Of a stretch of DNA of 35,650 bases, positions 17,711 to 25,512 are shown piece by piece. The position numbers and the translations under genes were made by a program. Each line of letters opens with the position of its first letter. Position 1 is the stretch's first letter. Source of the stretch: JBIIUJ01 sp044340025 (GTDB lineage Bacteria > Pseudomonadota > Alphaproteobacteria > Caulobacterales > Aquidulcibacteraceae); the NCBI GenBank assembly GCA_044340025.1, contig JBIIUJ010000009.1, positions 1 through 35,650 of the forward strand, written 5' to 3'. The notes beneath the pieces were generated by a model. That model had not been told where the DNA came from, made no database searches, and saw nothing but the letters and a program-made list of their open reading frames with translations.

Positions 17711-18007
17711 CGTCATCCCGGGCAAGTGAAGCGCAGACCCAGGACCTCGTGCCGGCAATCCCACTGAGGTCCCGGATCGGGCCTTTGGCCCGTCCGGGAT
17801 GACGGCGCGCGCGTCATCCCGGGCAAGCGAAGCGCAGACCCGGGACCTTGGGCAGACAAATCCTCAGAGGTCCCGGATCGGGCCTTTGGCCCGTCCGGGA
17901 TGACGGCGCGCGCGTCATCCCGGGCGAAGTGAAGCGCAGACCCTGGACCACGGGCAGATAAACCCACAAAGGTCCCGGATCGGGCCATTCGCCCGTCCGG
18001 GATGACG
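17711..18007. repeat. three tandem 101-base palindromic repeats
   Basis: Units start at 17711, 17812 and 17913, an exact 101-base period. Each opens with CGTCATCCCGGGC, contains AAGCGCAGACC and GGTCCCGGATCGGGCC, and closes with CGTCCGGGATGACG, so each unit is an imperfect palindrome. The third ends at the stop codon of the thiolase-like gene. With 17610-17710 (leader of the dehydrogenase gene) this fills the 400-base gene-free gap. There are no cas genes or unique spacers, so it is not CRISPR. Confidence 0.85.
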
Positions 18008-18009
18008 GG

Positions 18010-19464
18010 TCAGGCGGGGGCGGCTTTCCAGAAATAGCGGGTGAAGCCGCGGCGATCGTCCCATTCCTTGATGCGGAACACCATTTTCATCTCGTCGCCG
18101 GCGTCGATCTGGCCCTGCTCCACATCGGTGATGTCGAGCATGATGCGCCCACCCTCCTCGAACACCATCATGCCGTAGTGATTGGGCGGGCTCATCGAAT
18201 AGGTCAGGAAATCCGCAGAGTAGGACAGGATCTTCGCGCGCCGTTCGGCGAATTTGTAGGGCTCCTGGGTATCCACTTCGGCCGCGTTGGGCGCAACCGA
18301 GATGCGCGAGCGGGGAAACTGCACCGTGCCTGTCTTGGTGCAGCGCCCGCCGACGAGGCCGAGGATCTGGTCGTTGTAGCGATAAAGCGTCGTCAGCGCG
18401 GTCTTGTTGTCCTTTTCCGCGCGCATCCCGCGTTCCCACTCGACAAGCCCGTTGAAGACGAGGAACTTCATGTAGTTCCCCTCCTCCTTCCGGTTGGCGA
18501 GCGCGCCAGCCACGCCGCGTGCAGGCCGTTTGGCGGCGACGGCGTCGGTCGTTCGAAACACCAGCGCCTCGCACCCCTGCCCGAACTGGCAGGCAAGGAT
18601 GATCTGGCCGGGCGCGGCCTGCTCCAGCGCAGCGGCCAGCATCAGGCCGGCATGGGCGCAGCCCGTCTCCCCCACCGTCGCCGCCATCGTATCGGCGACA
18701 GCCTCCGGCTTGATCACCAGTTTTCTGGCGATGGCTTCCGGCACGCCCTTGAACGTGCTGGGCAGAACGAAAACATCGACCTGATCGGCGCCGACGCCGG
18801 CGCTGTTCAGCGCCCGCCCGGCGACTTCGGGCACGATTTTCAGGAAGCCCTCGTCGCGGACCCAGCGCTCCTCCCAGCCATAATCAAACTCTTCGCCAGC
18901 GCCGCGGAAGTGATCGACGAAATCGACGGTGCTCGACGCCCCGCCGATCCATTCAGCCGCAAGCTCCCCCTGCCCCACCTGGAAGGCGGCCGCCCCATCG
19001 CCATAGTCGAGTTCCTGGGGGGAGGCCGCGCGCGCGCGGCGCTTGTCGGCCATCGCCACGAGGATGGCGCTCGGCGCGCCGGCCGCCATGCACAGCCCCT
19101 GGGCGAGCGCCGACAGGCCGGCCTTTTGCGTGCCTGTGACGTCCGCCGCGTGAAGTCCGCGCTCCAGCGTCAGCGCGGCCGAGACAATGCCGGCGTTCAG
19201 ACGGTCTGCGAAGGGCGCAGTGGTGGTGGCCAGAAGCAGAGCGCGCACATGGCTGCGGTCGTCGGCGGGGCCAAGGCAATCGCGCGCGGCCTCCACCGCC
19301 ATCGTGATCGCATCCTCGTCCCAATTGGCCATGGCGCGCTCGCCCTTGGCCTTGGCCATCAGGCCCGGCGCCAGCCAGGCGTTGGCCTTCGCCGCGGCGG
19401 CCCGCTGCAGCCGAAGGCGCGGGATATAGGCCCCCCAGGCCTGAATGCCGACCGCTTCGCCCAT
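18010..19464 (-). CDS. thiolase-fold (HMG-CoA synthase-like) protein fused to DUF35 OB-fold domain, probably non-catalytic
   Basis: A 484-residue fusion. Residues 1-320 follow the HMG-CoA synthase/KAS III thiolase fold (GIQAWGAYIPRLRL, LLLATTTAPFADRLNAG, ELDYGDGAAAFQVG). Residues 340-484 are an OB-fold DUF35 domain (FNGLVEWERGMRAE, MMVFEEGGRIMLDITDVE). The active-site Cys is replaced (DVTGTQKAG, Q113), the HxPF histidine block reads VLPST, and the catalytic Glu position reads TTAP. The rubredoxin-like zinc ribbon of DUF35 keeps only C375. DUF35 proteins bridge CoA enzymes in other systems, so a structural role with the neighbouring dehydrogenases is plausible. ATG 19464 follows AGGGAGAGG. Confidence 0.85.
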   Translation of the reverse strand: MGEAVGIQAWGAYIPRLRLQRAAAAKANAWLAPGLMAKAKGERAMANWDEDAITMAVEAARDCLGPADDRSHVRALLLATTTAPFADRLNAGIVSAALTLERGLHAADVTGTQKAGLSALAQGLCMAAGAPSAILVAMADKRRARAASPQELDYGDGAAAFQVGQGELAAEWIGGASSTVDFVDHFRGAGEEFDYGWEERWVRDEGFLKIVPEVAGRALNSAGVGADQVDVFVLPSTFKGVPEAIARKLVIKPEAVADTMAATVGETGCAHAGLMLAAALEQAAPGQIILACQFGQGCEALVFRTTDAVAAKRPARGVAGALANRKEEGNYMKFLVFNGLVEWERGMRAEKDNKTALTTLYRYNDQILGLVGGRCTKTGTVQFPRSRISVAPNAAEVDTQEPYKFAERRAKILSYSADFLTYSMSPPNHYGMMVFEEGGRIMLDITDVEQGQIDAGDEMKMVFRIKEWDDRRGFTRYFWKAAPA

Positions 19465-19565
19465 GCGCCTCTCCCTGAACCTTGTTGTTGTGGGTCAGGC
19501 ATAGCCGCCCTGCGGCGCGCCGTCACGAGGGGCCCAGCCGAGGCGCGATTTCAGGACTGTGACGC

Positions 19566-19594
19566 TTGCGTTATGCTCAGCGTTAGCATATGTT
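19566..19594 (+). promoter_or_regulatory. nadA promoter
   Basis: TTGCGT (19566-19571), 17-base spacer, TATGTT (19589-19594): a good sigma70-type match pointing at nadA. The spacer is occupied by an inverted repeat (next entry), as expected for repressor control. Confidence 0.5.
19573..19590. promoter_or_regulatory. operator-like site 1 upstream of nadA
   Basis: ATGCTCA-gcgtt-AGCATA. The inverted repeat core is ATGCT-N7-AGCAT and sits between the -35 and -10 boxes. It is identical in outer bases and spacing to site 2. The likely regulator is an NAD-synthesis repressor such as NadQ (inference). Confidence 0.55.
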
Positions 19595-19606
19595 AGGCGA
19601 TCTGAA

Positions 19607-19631
19607 GCGGCTTTGCAGCCGCCTTTCTTTT
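19607..19631 (+). terminator. intrinsic-terminator-like hairpin in the nadA leader
   Basis: GCGGCT-ttgc-AGCCGC (19607-19622), followed by a C-TTT-C-TTTT tract. It lies between the predicted nadA promoter and nadA, so it would stop or attenuate leader transcription. No other plus-strand gene precedes it. Confidence 0.5.
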
Positions 19632-19641
19632 CGACCGGGAA

Positions 19642-19659
19642 ATGCTCATGTCGAGCATA
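19642..19659. promoter_or_regulatory. operator-like site 2 upstream of nadA
   Basis: ATGCTCA-tgtcg-AGCATA, exactly 69 bases downstream of site 1 and about 26 bases before the nadA ATG. It has the same half-sites and spacing as site 1. Confidence 0.55.
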
Positions 19660-19684
19660 AGGGTTGAAGAGCCGGGAGGATCAG

Positions 19685-20812
19685 ATGGACGGTTTCACCG
19701 CTCCGCGCGTTTGCGACCCCCTGCCGCGCCAGTCGGCCGCGGCGGCCCGGGGCCTGAGCTTCACCCCGGAGGTGCAAGCCGCCACCGCCGCTCTTTACGA
19801 GCGGGTGAAGCATGTGGTGCCCGCTTTCGAGTGGCCGGTGCATGCGCCGCTGATCCACGCGATCAACACCCTGAAGGCGCAGAAGAACGCGGTGATCCTG
19901 GCGCATAATTACATGACGCCGGAGATTTTCGCCTGCGTGGGCGATTTCCGTGGCGACTCCCTCCAGCTTGCGCGCGAAGCCGCCAAGACCGACGCCAAGG
20001 TGATCGTGCAGGCCGGCGTGCACTTCATGGCCGAGACCTCCAAGGTGCTCTCGCCGGACAAGACCGTGCTGATCCCGGACATGCGGGCCGGCTGTTCGCT
20101 TGCGGCCTCCATCACCGGCGAAGACGTCCGCCTGATCAAGCAGCGCTACCCGGGCCTGCCGGTCGTGACCTATGTCAACACGTCGGCCGATGTGAAGGCG
20201 GAAAGCGACATCTGCTGCACCTCCTCCAACGCCATCCAGGTGGTGGAGACGATCGCGCGCGACTGGGGCGTGGACCGCGTCATCATGCTGCCGGACGAGT
20301 ATCTGGCCAAGAACGTGGCAGCCCAGACCGATATCAAGATCATCTCCTGGAAGGGCCGTTGCGAGGTGCATGAGCGCTTTTCCGCCGAGGATATCGCCGA
20401 GCTGCGCGCCGCCCACCCGGGCGTGATCGTGCTCGCCCACCCGGAATGCCCGCCAGACGTGGTGGCCGCGTCCGACTTCACCGGCTCCACCGGCGCCATG
20501 ATCTCCTATGTGCAGGACAATCAGCCCCGGAAAGTCGTGCTCGTCACCGAATGCTCCATGTCGGACAATGTGGCGATCGAGAACCCGAACGTGGACTTCG
20601 TGCGGCCCTGCAACCTGTGCCCGCACATGAAGACGATCACGCTGGAGGCGATCTATGACGCGCTCGTGCATATGCGCCATGAGGTGATCGTGCCGGCCGA
20701 TGTGGCTGGGCGGGCGAAGAAGGCGGTGGACGCGATGCTCGCCCTGCCCCCGGCGCCGGCGGGCGTGTTCGATCCCGAACGCAAGGTTCCCGCCAGCCTC
20801 GAGCTGATCTGA
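19685..20812 (+). CDS. nadA: quinolinate synthase NadA
   Basis: A 375-residue iron-sulfur enzyme that condenses iminoaspartate with dihydroxyacetone phosphate to quinolinate, for NAD synthesis. The three cluster cysteines are visible: C137 (AGCSLAAS), C226 (GRCEVHE) and C312 (CNLCPHMKT). HNYMTPEIF and GSTGAMISYV are also present. I chose ATG 19685 because GGGAGGA lies just upstream; an in-frame TTG at 19664 has none. nadB and nadC are not next to it. The stop shares one base with the following thioesterase start. Confidence 0.96.
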   Translation: MDGFTAPRVCDPLPRQSAAAARGLSFTPEVQAATAALYERVKHVVPAFEWPVHAPLIHAINTLKAQKNAVILAHNYMTPEIFACVGDFRGDSLQLAREAAKTDAKVIVQAGVHFMAETSKVLSPDKTVLIPDMRAGCSLAASITGEDVRLIKQRYPGLPVVTYVNTSADVKAESDICCTSSNAIQVVETIARDWGVDRVIMLPDEYLAKNVAAQTDIKIISWKGRCEVHERFSAEDIAELRAAHPGVIVLAHPECPPDVVAASDFTGSTGAMISYVQDNQPRKVVLVTECSMSDNVAIENPNVDFVRPCNLCPHMKTITLEAIYDALVHMRHEVIVPADVAGRAKKAVDAMLALPPAPAGVFDPERKVPASLELI

Positions 20813-21216
20813 TGGCCTTGCGCGACGGGTTTGGCCCGGCGGCGCGCACGTCCGCCTTCCTCGATCTCATCGGGCCAGTCCTGCAAGCGGGCTCGGGCGA
20901 CAGATTGCGGCTGGGCCTCGAAGCCGACGCGCGTCATGTGAACGCCAAAGGCTCTGTTCATGGCGCGGTGCTGAGCGCGCTGGCTGACGTCGGGCTTGGC
21001 TATGCGGCGGCCTCGAGCCAGAGCCCCCCGATCGGGATGGTCACCACCAGCCTGACGACCGATTTCATCGGCGCGGCGCGGCTGGGTCAGTGGCTGGAGA
21101 CGCGGCTCGATGGCTGCAAGATCGGCCGCGCGACGGTTTTCGCCTGGGGCGTCATCACCGCGGACGGCGCGCCTTGCGCCCGGATGAGCGCGCTGTTTCA
21201 GCGTCTGGAGGCCTGA
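20812..21216 (+). CDS. PaaI-type hotdog thioesterase
   Basis: A 134-residue hotdog-fold protein with the PaaI/DUF4442-like motif HGAVLSALADVGLGYAA (H50, G51, D59), and the following VTTSLTTDFIGAARLG beta strand typical of acyl-CoA thioesterases. It probably hydrolyses small or aromatic acyl-CoAs. The ATG at 20812 overlaps the nadA TGA, so it is translated from the nadA message; a link to NAD synthesis is not obvious and may be chance. Confidence 0.85.
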   Translation: MALRDGFGPAARTSAFLDLIGPVLQAGSGDRLRLGLEADARHVNAKGSVHGAVLSALADVGLGYAAASSQSPPIGMVTTSLTTDFIGAARLGQWLETRLDGCKIGRATVFAWGVITADGAPCARMSALFQRLEA

Positions 21217-21271
21217 GGGCTTCTGAGGGCTTCCAAGAGCTCAGGCCTCGGGGCCCGCTCTGCGTTCAGCC

Positions 21272-22000
<729 letters not shown>

Positions 22001-22254
22001 GTTCGTCTCCGACTTCGCACCGCAGCACGAGGGCCCCGGCGTCTTGACCAGCACACCATCCGGTCCGGGCCCGCTCGCTTGCGCGCAAGGGAGGACTGTT
22101 CAGCGTCTTGAAAGCAGCGGCGCGTTCCATCCCCCGACGAAACCAGCCCGCTTGGCGAGGGGTCCTTTACCGCACGACTGGCGCGCCCGGCCACCCTCGC
22201 TATCAGCCTTACAACCCGACGCGATGATTTCCAAGGGGGGCGCTGGCGCCATTT

Positions 22255-23133
22255 TCAGCGCGTGGGCACCGGCTCCTCGCCGCGATAGTCATAAAAACCG
22301 CGCTCGGTCTTACGCCCCAGCCAGCCGGCCTCGACATATTTCACCAGCAGCGGACAGGGCCGATACTTGGTGTCTGCAAGGCCTTCGTTGAGCACCTGCA
22401 TGATCGAGAGGCAGGTATCGAGCCCGATGAAGTCGGCCAGCTCCAGCGGCCCCATGGGATGATTGGCGCCCAGGCGCAGCGCCTTGTCGATGCTTTCCAC
22501 CGTGCCGACGCCCTCATAGAGGGTGTAGACCGCCTCGTTGATCATGGGGATCAGCACGCGATTGACGATGAAGGCGGGGAAATCTTCCGCATTGGCGGTC
22601 GTCTTGCCAAGCCGGGCCACCACGCCCATCGCCATGTCGTAGGTGTCCACGCCGGTGGCGAGCCCGCGGATCACCTCCACCAGCTTCATCAGCGGGACGG
22701 GGTTCATGAAGTGCAGGCCGATGAACTTCTCGGGCCGGTCGGTGGCCGCGCCCAGCCGCGTGATCGAGATCGAACTGGTGTTGGAGGCCAGATAGGCCTC
22801 CGGTTTCAGCACCGGGCACAGATCGGCGAAGATCCGGCGCTTCACATCGTCCTTCTCGCTCGCGCTCTCGATCACAAGGTCGGCCGCGCCGACAGCCGAC
22901 AGATCCAGCGCCGGCTTGATCCGGGCCATCGCCTCGGCGACGGCGATGTCGGAGATCATGCCGCGGGCGGCCTGGCGGTGCAGATTCCTGCCGATCACGG
23001 AGAGCGCGGCGTCCACCCGGTCCGTGCTGATATCGTTCAGCAGCACGTCATACCCTGCCAGCGCGCATACATGGGCGATGCCATTGCCCATCTGGCCGGC
23101 GCCGATCACGCCGATCGTCTTGATGTCCGCCAT
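22255..23133 (-). CDS. hbd: 3-hydroxybutyryl-CoA dehydrogenase
   Basis: A 292-residue NAD(H)-dependent 3-hydroxyacyl-CoA dehydrogenase of the stand-alone short-chain type. NAD loop G11-AGQMG-N; SNTSS at 118-122; catalytic H141 and E153 in GLHFMNPVPLMKLVE; the C-terminal domain has NRVLIPMINEAVYTL and GANHPMGPLELADFIGLD. It interconverts acetoacetyl-CoA and 3-hydroxybutyryl-CoA, probably for PHB or fatty-acid metabolism. I chose ATG 23133 because the family starts at MADIK; upstream open frame is unrelated. Confidence 0.95.
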   Translation of the reverse strand: MADIKTIGVIGAGQMGNGIAHVCALAGYDVLLNDISTDRVDAALSVIGRNLHRQAARGMISDIAVAEAMARIKPALDLSAVGAADLVIESASEKDDVKRRIFADLCPVLKPEAYLASNTSSISITRLGAATDRPEKFIGLHFMNPVPLMKLVEVIRGLATGVDTYDMAMGVVARLGKTTANAEDFPAFIVNRVLIPMINEAVYTLYEGVGTVESIDKALRLGANHPMGPLELADFIGLDTCLSIMQVLNEGLADTKYRPCPLLVKYVEAGWLGRKTERGFYDYRGEEPVPTR

Positions 23134-23253
23134 GAATTCGGTTTCCGCAAGCGTTTCGGGAGGCCGTCGTCCAGCCGCAGCGCCCTCCCCGCGCCCGGCC
23201 TTTGTGCAGACGCGAAGCGATCTCGCATCTGCGTTATCGCGACCATGGCATGA

Positions 23254-23283
23254 CGGTTTTGTCCGGACAAGCGCACAAAACCG
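23254..23283. promoter_or_regulatory. nested palindromes upstream of hbd
   Basis: CGGTTTTGT (23254-23262) and ACAAAACCG (23275-23283) form a perfect 9-base inverted repeat. A second perfect palindrome, TTGTCCGGACAA (23259-23270), overlaps it. The site is 121 or more bases before the hbd start and 73 bases after the eno stop. No T-tract follows, so an operator is more likely than a terminator. Confidence 0.4.
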
Positions 23284-23355
23284 GCGCGGATGCGGCGCAG
23301 GCGCCACGACCACAAGGCGGCGGTGCGGCCGATCGGCGCAGCCGAGGCGCGCGCC

Positions 23356-24639
23356 CTAGCGGCGCTGCTTCAGCGCGCCCCAGCCGGCATAGATCGCCTG
23401 GTCGCCAAGCTCCTGATCGATCCGGATCAGCTGATTGTACTTCGCCGTCCGGTCGGAGCGGGCGAGCGATCCGGTCTTGATCTGACCGCAATTGGTCGCA
23501 ACCGCGAGGTCGGCGATGGTGGAATCCTCGGTCTCGCCGGAGCGGTGGCTCATCACCGCCGTATAGCCCGCGCGCTGGGCCATGGAGACGGCGTCCATCG
23601 TCTCCGACAGGGTGCCGATCTGATTGACCTTCACCAGGATGGAATTGGCGAGCCCTTCGGCGATCCCGTCCTTCAGGCGGGCCGGGTTCGTGACGAACAG
23701 ATCGTCGCCAACGAGCTGGCAGCGCGCGCCGATCCGGTCGGTCAGGAGCTTCCAGCCCTCGCGATCATCCTCGGCCATGCCGTCCTCGATCGAGACGATG
23801 GGGTAATTGTCCACGAGCTTGGCCAGATACTTCGCCATCCCACTGGCGTCGAAGCTCTTCTTCTCGCCATGCAATTCATAGCGCCCGTCCTTGAAGAACT
23901 CGGTGGAGGCCGCATCCAGCGCCAGCGCCACATCCTTGCCGGGCGTATAGCCGGCCGCCTCGATCGCCTGCATGATGAAGGCGCAGGCGGCGTCCGCCGA
24001 TTTCAGATTGGGCGCAAAGCCGCCCTCGTCGCCCACGTTGGTGTTGTGGCCGGCCTCCTTGAGAAGCCGCTTGAGGGTGTGAAACACCTCCGCCCCGCAG
24101 CGCACCGCCTCCAGCATGCTGTCTGCGCCCAGCGGCATGATCATGAATTCCTGGATGTCGATCGGATTGTCGGCATGGGCGCCGCCGTTGATGATGTTCA
24201 TCATCGGCGCGGGCAGCATCCGCGCGCCCACGCCCCCGACATATTTGTAAAGCGGCAGGGCTGCTGCCTCGGCGGCGGCCTTGGCGGTAGCCAGTGAAAC
24301 GCCGAGGATGGCGTTGGCCCCCAGCCGGCTCTTGTTGGGCGTGCCGTCGAGATCGATCATGATCTGGTCGATCCGGCGCTGATCCTCCGCATCCATGCCC
24401 GAAAGCGCCTGGAACAGCTCGCCATTGACGGCGTCGACCGCTTCCAGCACCCCTTTGCCGAGATAGCGCGCCTTGTCGCCGTCGCGCTTTTCCACCGCCT
24501 CATGCGCGCCGGTGGAGGCGCCGGACGGCACGGCCGCCCGGCCCATCGAGCCATCCTCGAGCACGACATCGACCTCGACCGTCGGATTGCCACGGCTATC
24601 GAGAATTTCGCGGGCGATGATGTCGACGATTGCGGTCAT
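23356..24639 (-). CDS. eno: enolase
   Basis: A 427-residue glycolytic enzyme (2-phosphoglycerate to phosphoenolpyruvate). It starts IVDIIAREILDSRGNPTVEV, has GANAILGVSLA, the FMIMPLGA segment, the signature LVKVNQIGTLSE, and SHRSGETEDSTIADLAV, with normal spacing and length. It runs in the same direction as hbd and DUF4167. In many relatives eno is followed by ftsB and pdhA; here it is followed by hbd. Confidence 0.98.
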   Translation of the reverse strand: MTAIVDIIAREILDSRGNPTVEVDVVLEDGSMGRAAVPSGASTGAHEAVEKRDGDKARYLGKGVLEAVDAVNGELFQALSGMDAEDQRRIDQIMIDLDGTPNKSRLGANAILGVSLATAKAAAEAAALPLYKYVGGVGARMLPAPMMNIINGGAHADNPIDIQEFMIMPLGADSMLEAVRCGAEVFHTLKRLLKEAGHNTNVGDEGGFAPNLKSADAACAFIMQAIEAAGYTPGKDVALALDAASTEFFKDGRYELHGEKKSFDASGMAKYLAKLVDNYPIVSIEDGMAEDDREGWKLLTDRIGARCQLVGDDLFVTNPARLKDGIAEGLANSILVKVNQIGTLSETMDAVSMAQRAGYTAVMSHRSGETEDSTIADLAVATNCGQIKTGSLARSDRTAKYNQLIRIDQELGDQAIYAGWGALKQRR

Positions 24640-24725
24640 GGCGTGATGGTCCCCTCAGGCGCTTTGGTCGGGCATAGCCCGCGCCGGTCAGGCTTGACCA
24701 GACGCAGCCGCGCAACACCGCCTTG

Positions 24726-25505
24726 TCATGCCACCAGAAGCCCCTTGCGCAGGGTGTCTGCAAACAGCGTGCGCGCCTCGGCAAAGAGCGCGGGGTCGAA
24801 CCGGAAGCGCGGATCGCCCGTGTCGCGGTCGTCGAAGGCATGGGTGGCGGTTGCAAACAGGGTCTCGGCCACGGGAACACCCTGCTGCTTCAGCCGCACC
24901 ATCGCGCGGCGGGGGCCGGCCAGCCCGATCAGGCTGTCGCGCCCGCCGAGCAGCAGGTAGGTCGGCACCGGCTTGAACCAGCCGCGCGCAGCCGTGTGGG
25001 CGCCGAAGCCGCACCAGGGATAGACCAGAAACGCAAGCCGCAGCCCCGGCAGCGGATCAGAAGGCAGTCCGGCCAGCCCGGCGAAGCGACCCGTCTGCGC
25101 GCCCCAGACCAGCGCCTCCATCACGCTCCAGCCGCCGTGGCTCCAGCCGGCGGCGGCGATGCGGCCGGCGTCGGCCCAGCTTTGGCGGGAGAGCCAGTCG
25201 ATTGCGGCGATCACATCGCCCGCCCGCTCCCGCCCCTGCAACCGCAGGCCCGAACAGACCGACAGCATCGCCTCCGGCCGGCTGATGCGGCGGGGCGCAT
25301 AGCTGTCCACGATCAGGCTCGCCACGCCCTGGTCTGCGGCCGCGTCGGCATAAGCCCGCTGCAGGCCCCGCAGCCCGCCGCAGCCGTGCAGATGGACCAC
25401 CACCGGAAACGGCCCCCGCCCCGCGGGCGTCACGACATGATAGCCGCCAGAGGCTTCAAACCGGGCCGCGCGCTCCGCAGCGCTCTCGATCGGCAGCGGC
25501 CGCAT
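24726..25505 (-). CDS. dienelactone hydrolase-like alpha/beta hydrolase
   Basis: A 259-residue hydrolase with HLHGCGGLRG (39-48) as oxyanion region, nucleophile elbow GWSHGG (S122), Asp in LLGGRDSLIG and His in ATATHAFDDRDT. This is the dienelactone hydrolase family layout. I chose ATG 25505, 7 bases after the purH stop, which makes it the second gene of a purH operon. A longer frame begins inside purH (25565) but has no family likeness there. Substrate unknown. Confidence 0.85.
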   Translation of the reverse strand: MRPLPIESAAERAARFEASGGYHVVTPAGRGPFPVVVHLHGCGGLRGLQRAYADAAADQGVASLIVDSYAPRRISRPEAMLSVCSGLRLQGRERAGDVIAAIDWLSRQSWADAGRIAAAGWSHGGWSVMEALVWGAQTGRFAGLAGLPSDPLPGLRLAFLVYPWCGFGAHTAARGWFKPVPTYLLLGGRDSLIGLAGPRRAMVRLKQQGVPVAETLFATATHAFDDRDTGDPRFRFDPALFAEARTLFADTLRKGLLVA

Positions 25506-25512
25506 CGCGCGC

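Noticed and set aside
17711..18007. CRISPR-like array
   Set aside because: The units are continuous palindromic repeats with no unique spacers and no cas genes.
22001..22254. Possible small gene or terminator upstream of the DUF4167 gene
   Set aside because: No start with ribosome site or convincing hairpin plus T-tract was found.
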